A stretch of 61,734 bases of DNA from Neisseria polysaccharea ATCC 43768. Its GTDB lineage: Bacteria > Pseudomonadota > Gammaproteobacteria > Burkholderiales > Neisseriaceae. Positions 57,647 through 61,734 of the stretch are shown one piece after another (the stretch's first letter is position 1; each line of letters begins with the position of its first letter). The position numbers were made by a program, and so were the translations under genes. The stretch is from positions 1 through 61,734 of the forward strand of contig ADBE01000034.1 in the NCBI GenBank assembly GCA_000176735.1. The letters are read 5' to 3'. The notes below the pieces were generated by a model, which saw only the letters and a program-made list of their open reading frames with translations, was not told the origin of the DNA and did not search any database.

Positions 57647-58702
57647 TTACAAGTCGGCGGCGATTTCGTTTTGGACTGCTTTGGCAGCTTCGAGTGCGGC
57701 GAGCTGTTCGGCTACGCCTTGTTCGATTTTGGAAAGGCTGGCAGACTTGGCTTCATGGTAGGCTTCTTCGAGGGCATAGCGGAAACCGGTTTCGTCTGTG
57801 CCGCCGTGGCTTTTAATCACGATGCCGCGCAGCCCGAGCAGGATGGCCCCGTTGAATTTGCGCGGGTCGAGTTTGTTTTTCAGCCCTTTAAGGGCGGGTA
57901 GGGCGGCAACGGCGGCAAGTTTGTTGAACAGGTTGCTTTGGAATTCGCGGCGGATGGCTCCGCTCATGAATTTGACTGCGCCTTCGATGGTTTTGAGCAT
58001 GACGTTGCCGACAAAGCCGTCTGCGACGACGACATCTGCTTCGCCGTAGAGGATGCTGTTGCTTTCGATGTTGCCGATAAAGTTGAGTTTGCTGTTTTGC
58101 AGCAGTTTGTAGGTTTGTTTGACGGTGTCCGTACCTTTGATGTCTTCTGTGCCGACGTTGACCAGCCCGACGCGCGGTTGTCCTTTTTGAGGATGGAGTG
58201 CATGGACGAGTTCGCTGCCGATAACGGCAAATTGGGCGAGCTGTTCGGGGGTGCAGTCGACGTTCGCGCCAAGGTCGAGTGCAAGGGTAACATGGTCGGT
58301 GTCGGACGGGAGGAATTTGGCGATGGCGGGGCGTTCGATGCCGGGTATGGTCTTGAGGACGAAACGTGCGGTTGCCATGAGTGCGCCCGTGTTGCCTGCG
58401 GATACGGCGGCTTGGGCTTTGCCTTCTTTAACTTGGTTGATGGCAACGCGCATGGAGGAGTCTTTTTTGTTCTTTAGGGCGGACTGAGGGGATTCATCCA
58501 TGCCGACAACTTGGGTGGTATGGCAGATGTCAATAAGTTCCATCGGCGCGCCTGCTGCGTTCAGGGCTTGGCGGAGCTGTGCTTCGTCGCCGGTCATAAT
58601 CAGGCGGACATCGGGATGTGCTTGGAGGAATGCGGTTGCGCCGGGTACGGTAACGGCAAGTCCTTGGTCGCCGCCCATGGCATCTACGGCCAATGTAATC
58701 AT
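57647..58702 (-). CDS. plsX: Phosphate acyltransferase PlsX
   Basis: PlsX makes acyl-phosphate from acyl-ACP for phospholipid synthesis. The 351 residues from ATG 58702 begin MITLAVDAMGGDQG and contain ALDLGANVDCTPEQLAQFA and KSHGGTDETGFRYALEEAY. Longer upstream reading uses an uptake sequence as codons and is not supported. Confidence 0.96.
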   Translation of the reverse strand: MITLAVDAMGGDQGLAVTVPGATAFLQAHPDVRLIMTGDEAQLRQALNAAGAPMELIDICHTTQVVGMDESPQSALKNKKDSSMRVAINQVKEGKAQAAVSAGNTGALMATARFVLKTIPGIERPAIAKFLPSDTDHVTLALDLGANVDCTPEQLAQFAVIGSELVHALHPQKGQPRVGLVNVGTEDIKGTDTVKQTYKLLQNSKLNFIGNIESNSILYGEADVVVADGFVGNVMLKTIEGAVKFMSGAIRREFQSNLFNKLAAVAALPALKGLKNKLDPRKFNGAILLGLRGIVIKSHGGTDETGFRYALEEAYHEAKSASLSKIEQGVAEQLAALEAAKAVQNEIAADL

Positions 58703-58750
58703 AGGGGTTTCTCCGGTAGGTTTTCGGTCTGCGGCAGGGATTGTGCGGGT

Positions 58751-58787
58751 TTCAGACGGCATCGGTTCGGAAAATATGCCGTCTGAA
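58751..58787. terminator. Outward-facing DUS pair between the PRTase gene and plsX
   Basis: TTCAGACGGCAT comes first and ATGCCGTCTGAA second, the opposite order to the other pairs, but it still forms a stem. Confidence 0.55.
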
Positions 58788-58791
58788 AGGG

Positions 58792-59319
58792 TCAGCCTCG
58801 GCTGCTTTCGGCAAGACGGTTGTGTTCGTCGATATCGAGTGCATCCCATGGATAGTTAATCCACCAGTCGTCTACGGTGATGCCGCTGAAATAGGGAATG
58901 CCTTCGGGGATTTTACCTGCTTTGGCTTTGATTTTTTCGTGCAGTACGGCGACGCCGATGGTGCCGAAGTCTTCCTTGAGCAGTTCTTTCAGGCAGAACT
59001 CCATGGTTACGCGGCTGTCGTCCACTTCATCGACGACGAGCACGTTTTTGCCCCGCAGGGCTTCGGGAACGGGGTCGAGCCATTGGACTTTTTTGACTTC
59101 TTCGGTAACTTGTCCTTCGTTGTCGCTGTCGTAATAGGCGGTGGTTACGGCATAAATCGGAATTTCCAGAAAACAGCGCAGCATACGTGCCGGAATAAAG
59201 CCGCCGCCGCCGATAGCGATCATGGCATCGTATTTGACACCGGCGTTCCGGATTTTTTCTGCCAATGCTTTGATGACGCGGTGGATGTCATCGTAGGTGT
59301 ACCAGATTTTCTGTTTCAT
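58792..59319 (-). CDS. Phosphoribosyltransferase, probably hypoxanthine/xanthine type
   Basis: The 175 residues have the PRPP-binding motif VLVVDEVDDSRVTMEFC and the type I fold start YDAMIAIGGGGFIPARML. The end (DDWWINYPWDALDIDEHN) is like the purine salvage enzymes of the xanthine/hypoxanthine group. Its exact base cannot be read from the sequence. It sits between rpmF and plsX, which are usually adjacent. Confidence 0.85.
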   Translation of the reverse strand: MKQKIWYTYDDIHRVIKALAEKIRNAGVKYDAMIAIGGGGFIPARMLRCFLEIPIYAVTTAYYDSDNEGQVTEEVKKVQWLDPVPEALRGKNVLVVDEVDDSRVTMEFCLKELLKEDFGTIGVAVLHEKIKAKAGKIPEGIPYFSGITVDDWWINYPWDALDIDEHNRLAESSRG

Positions 59320-59492
59320 CGGAATTTCCTTGGTGCTTTCGGGTATGTTTTCAAAATACGGGATATTATACGGAACGGTTTGTCCCTGTATATTGACCTA
59401 TGGCGAAAGTTTGTACGGATGTTGCATCCAATACAAAAAAAGCCAGTAATTGCATGGCAATGTTCTGGCTTTTTCAGTCAGTCGAATAGGGA

Positions 59493-59672
59493 TTATTCGC
59501 CCTTGGCTTTTACCACTTTGCGGCCGCGGTACATGCCGTTTGGAGAAATGTGGTGCGGGCGGTGCACTTCGCCGGTTGTGCTGTCAACGGACAGTGAAGG
59601 CGCAGTCAGCGCGTCGTGAGAACGGTGCATACCGCGTTTGGAAGGGGATTTTTTGTTTTGTTGAACGGCCAT
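59493..59672 (-). CDS. rpmF: 50S ribosomal protein L32
   Basis: The 59 residues read [20 protein letters not shown] to RKVVKAKGE, a normal L32. It lacks the Cys pairs of the zinc form. A ribosome site TAGGAGCTTG precedes the ATG. It follows the yceD gene on the same strand, the usual pair. Confidence 0.96.
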   Translation of the reverse strand: MAVQQNKKSPSKRGMHRSHDALTAPSLSVDSTTGEVHRPHHISPNGMYRGRKVVKAKGE

Positions 59673-59705
59673 TTCAAGCTCCTAGATAAATAAACTGTGT
59701 CCTAA

Positions 59706-60209
59706 TTAACTGCTTTTCAAACCTGCTAAAACAGCAAAGGGGTTTGGTTTGTCCCGATTGACTTCTTCCAGTGTCCCATTGTCGCCGCAGTCTTCGTGTC
59801 GAGGGGAGAAGGGGAGCGACATCAGGATTTGGTCTTCGACCAAGGTTTGTACGTCAAGCTCTTTTTCGAGCAACATGCCTTCCAATTCTTCATCGGCAAG
59901 CATGGCTTCGTCCAAATCCCCTTCATCGGCAAACAGGACGATACGGCTGGTTTCATCGAGCAGAAACGGTACGGGCGTAATGCAACGCTGGCAAACCAGG
60001 GGCATATCGGCTTTGACGTTCAAGTCGAGAAACAGGCGTTGCAACCGGTCGCGGCCGCCTTGCAGCGTAAACGACACGCGTGCCTGTTTGTCGGCCGGAT
60101 AATCGTGCGAACTGACGCGTTCATCCAATTCTTCGAGCAGGAAGCTGCCTTGCAGGTTCTGCCCTTCGGCGGCGAAAACTTCTGGGTCAATCAAATTAGG
60201 GTCTGACAT
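59706..60209 (-). CDS. yceD: YceD-family 23S rRNA accumulation protein (DUF177)
   Basis: The 167 residues from ATG 60209 match the DUF177 family, with the Cys pair in PLVCQRCITPVPF and acidic stretches DEGDLDEAMLADEELEG. In other bacteria it is needed for 23S rRNA. It precedes rpmF, as in E. coli and plants. A longer in-frame reading to about 60767 would overlap yceF and is rejected. Confidence 0.92.
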   Translation of the reverse strand: MSDPNLIDPEVFAAEGQNLQGSFLLEELDERVSSHDYPADKQARVSFTLQGGRDRLQRLFLDLNVKADMPLVCQRCITPVPFLLDETSRIVLFADEGDLDEAMLADEELEGMLLEKELDVQTLVEDQILMSLPFSPRHEDCGDNGTLEEVNRDKPNPFAVLAGLKSS

Positions 60210-60356
60210 AAACGGGGTATGATATAATTTAGATGTTCTAACGTCAATATTTTTAAGAAAAATGTTATGACGCACCGGAGGCGGGTATCCGAGTTTCGGC
60301 TTATGTTCGGATTTTAACGCCCGTTTGGGTGTGTTTTCAACGGTAAGGAGGATGGG

Positions 60357-60947
60357 ATGGGTTTGGAACTGCCTTTGATTTTGGGTACGAGTTCGGTTTT
60401 CCGCCGCGAACAGATGGAAAGGCTCGGCATTGCCTTTCAGGCGGCATCCCCCGATTTTGACGAAACGCCGATGTTGGGGGAGTCTGCCCCTCAGACGGCA
60501 TTGCGCCTTGCCGAGGGTAAGGCGCGGTCGTTGGCAGGACGTTTCCCCGAGGCGTTGATTGTCGGCGCGGACCAGGTAGCGTGGTGCGACGGCAGGCAGT
60601 GGGGCAAGCCGATGAACCTTGCCAACGCGCAAAAGATGCTGATGCATTTGAGCGGCAGGGAGATTGAGTTTTACAGCGCGGTCGTGCTGTTGAATACGGT
60701 TACGGGCAGGATGCAGCGGCATATCGATAAGACTGTGGTCGTGATGAGGAAGTTGGACGAGTTGCACATCCTCCGCTATTTGGAGCGCGAGCCTGATGCG
60801 GTTTATTGCTCGTGTGCGTTGAAGAGCGAGGATTTGGGTGCATTGTTGATCGAACGGATTGAAAGCAGCGATCCGAATGCTTTGATCGGTTTGCCGGTTT
60901 TCCGTCTGGTCGATTTCTTGAAAAATGAGGGACTGGATGTTTTGTAA
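60357..60947 (+). CDS. yceF: Maf-family nucleotide pyrophosphatase YceF (7-methyl-GTP type)
   Basis: The 196 residues have the Maf start LILGTSSVFRREQMERLGI, the acidic site SPDFDETP and GADQV, and the C-terminal IGLPVFRLVDFL. YceF types remove pyrophosphate from modified nucleotides such as m7GTP. Ribosome site AAGGAGG. It is divergent from yceD and rpmF; in E. coli the three genes are also neighbours. Confidence 0.92.
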   Translation: MGLELPLILGTSSVFRREQMERLGIAFQAASPDFDETPMLGESAPQTALRLAEGKARSLAGRFPEALIVGADQVAWCDGRQWGKPMNLANAQKMLMHLSGREIEFYSAVVLLNTVTGRMQRHIDKTVVVMRKLDELHILRYLEREPDAVYCSCALKSEDLGALLIERIESSDPNALIGLPVFRLVDFLKNEGLDVL

Positions 60948-60957
60948 CTGCCCGTTT

Positions 60958-60984
60958 ATGCCGTCTGAAGGGTTCAGACGGCAT
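60958..60984 (+). terminator. Paired-DUS terminator after yceF
   Basis: ATGCCGTCTGAA and TTCAGACGGCAT around GGG, followed by T's. Confidence 0.85.
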
Positions 60985-61008
60985 TTTTAACTGACGAGTG
61001 AGGGAATG

Positions 61009-61719
61009 ATGTCTCCTGTTTTGTATTTGATTCCTACGCCTTTGGGTACGCCTGACACACCGTGCCTGTTGCCGCATGAACAACAGGCGGTTGTCGGGCT
61101 GACGGATTTTGTCGTGGAAGCGGAAAAAACGGCGCGTGCGCATTTGAAACATTTGGGCGTGACTACGCCTATCCGCGAGCTGAATCTTCAAACGTTGAAT
61201 GAACACACGGATTTGAAGACTTTGCCGGAATTGCTGAAACCTTTGCAGGAAGGGCGCAGTATGGGCATCGTCAGCGAGGCGGGTTGCCCGGCCGTTGCCG
61301 ATCCGGGTGCGAATTTGGTGGCATTGGCGCATAAACACGGTTTTGAAGTACGGCCTTTGGTCGGCCCGTCCAGCTTGTTGCTGGCGTTGATGGCTTCGGG
61401 TGCGAATGGGCAGAACTTTGCGTTTAAGGGTTATTTGCCGTCTGAAAAAAACGAGCGGATTCAGAGTTTGAAGGCTTTGGAGCAACGTTCGCGGCAGTGC
61501 GGCGAGACGCAGATTTTTATTGAAACGCCTTATCGCAATGATGCGCTGCTTGCCGATACGGTGGAAAACCTGCATCCTGAAACGCGCTTGTGTACGGCTA
61601 CGGATTTGACGTTGCCGACACAGGAAATCATCAGCCAGACGATTGCGCAGTGGCGAAAAAGAAAAGAAATGCCGAACTTGAAAAAACGCCCGACGATTTT
61701 TGTATTGCATGCTGCTTAA
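61009..61719 (+). CDS. SAM-dependent methyltransferase of the tetrapyrrole-methylase/RsmI family, short form
   Basis: The 236 residues have the family layout: the SAM-binding start LYLIPTPLGTPD, EAEKTARAHLKHLG, then SEAGCPAVADPGANLVALAH and VRPLVGPSSLLLALMASG, and FKGYLPSEKNER. RsmI itself is about 280 residues and begins with PTPIGNLxD, so this is a shorter relative; its target (rRNA or other) is unknown. Two ATGs are possible; 61009 is better spaced from GAGGG than 61006. The gene ends 15 bases before the window end. Confidence 0.8.
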   Translation: MSPVLYLIPTPLGTPDTPCLLPHEQQAVVGLTDFVVEAEKTARAHLKHLGVTTPIRELNLQTLNEHTDLKTLPELLKPLQEGRSMGIVSEAGCPAVADPGANLVALAHKHGFEVRPLVGPSSLLLALMASGANGQNFAFKGYLPSEKNERIQSLKALEQRSRQCGETQIFIETPYRNDALLADTVENLHPETRLCTATDLTLPTQEIISQTIAQWRKRKEMPNLKKRPTIFVLHAA

Positions 61720-61734
61720 AACTGGATTGGATTC

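Noticed and set aside
59706-60767. A 353-codon minus-strand frame ending at the yceD stop.
   Set aside because: The first 186 codons are antisense to yceF and Arg/Gln/His-rich; the DUF177 homology begins at 60209.

Overview
The window is a stretch of chromosome from a Neisseria of the meningococcus/gonococcus group. The uptake word GCCGTCTGAA is everywhere, often as inverted pairs that act as terminators. There are Correia (CREE/NEMIS) elements of about 155 and 107 bp with TATAGTGGATTAA ends, dRS3 20-mers in NIME arrays, and family-specific loci (hpuAB, Slam, lgt, ltgA, metQ/GNA1946). I cannot fix the species from sequence alone. From memory, the order of most genes is that of N. meningitidis, read in the opposite direction to MC58.

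Layout. 1-6000: a gene tail, mnmE, a repeat array, then hpuB and hpuA (haemoglobin-haptoglobin receptor) on the minus strand. 6205-7722: the divergent Slam-type lipoprotein exporter. 7781-13476: pabBC fusion, ppk2, aldA, AraC-type regulator. 13650-17609: complete mlaFEDCBA operon for lipid asymmetry of the outer membrane. 17734-19914: hypothetical, thioesterase, TlpA-like thioredoxin, acetyltransferase, rpmE. 20229-20828: an AT-rich cadD-type cadmium transporter with a CadC/CadX-like operator, foreign to its surroundings. 21004-30771: membrane glycosyltransferase, sspAB, yqeY, rpsU, ltgA, metNIQ, ubiX. 30926-38935: parB and the atpIBEFHAGDC operon, in which atpH is frameshifted. 39292-45671: glyQ, yggL, glyS and the lgt lipooligosaccharide (LOS) locus, which carries a deletion scar fusing the start of lgtC to the end of an lgtA/lgtD-like gene. 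46080-54375: rsmE, suhB-like phosphatase, a candidate sRNA, SEC-C protein, fabG, guaA, msbA, fabD, DUF1294. 54422-60947: fabH, an AT-rich graveyard of toxin and immunity fragments, plsX, phosphoribosyltransferase, rpmF, yceD, yceF. The window closes with a short tetrapyrrole-methylase-type protein.

How it fits together. Much of the window builds the cell envelope: phospholipid precursors (fabD/G/H, plsX), lipid A flipping (msbA), phospholipid retrieval (mla), LOS outer core (lgt), murein turnover (ltgA), and surface lipoprotein display (Slam with HpuA, plus MetQ). Two genes carry ten-base G tracts that can switch them on and off, hpuA and lgtA; both are in frame here. Mobile sequence has reshaped coding regions: a decayed Correia element is read through in frame inside pabB, and another supplies the stop codon of the AraC regulator.

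The least explained parts are the 55.6-57.5 kb cassette (EndoU-like toxin tail, a frameshifted gene, a truncated MafI-like gene, two orphans, and a 25-bp palindrome) and the candidate sRNA at 47.87-47.99 kb, which has an anti-Shine-Dalgarno loop. Several apparent frameshifts lie in short homopolymers, so assembly error must be excluded before they are read as biology.
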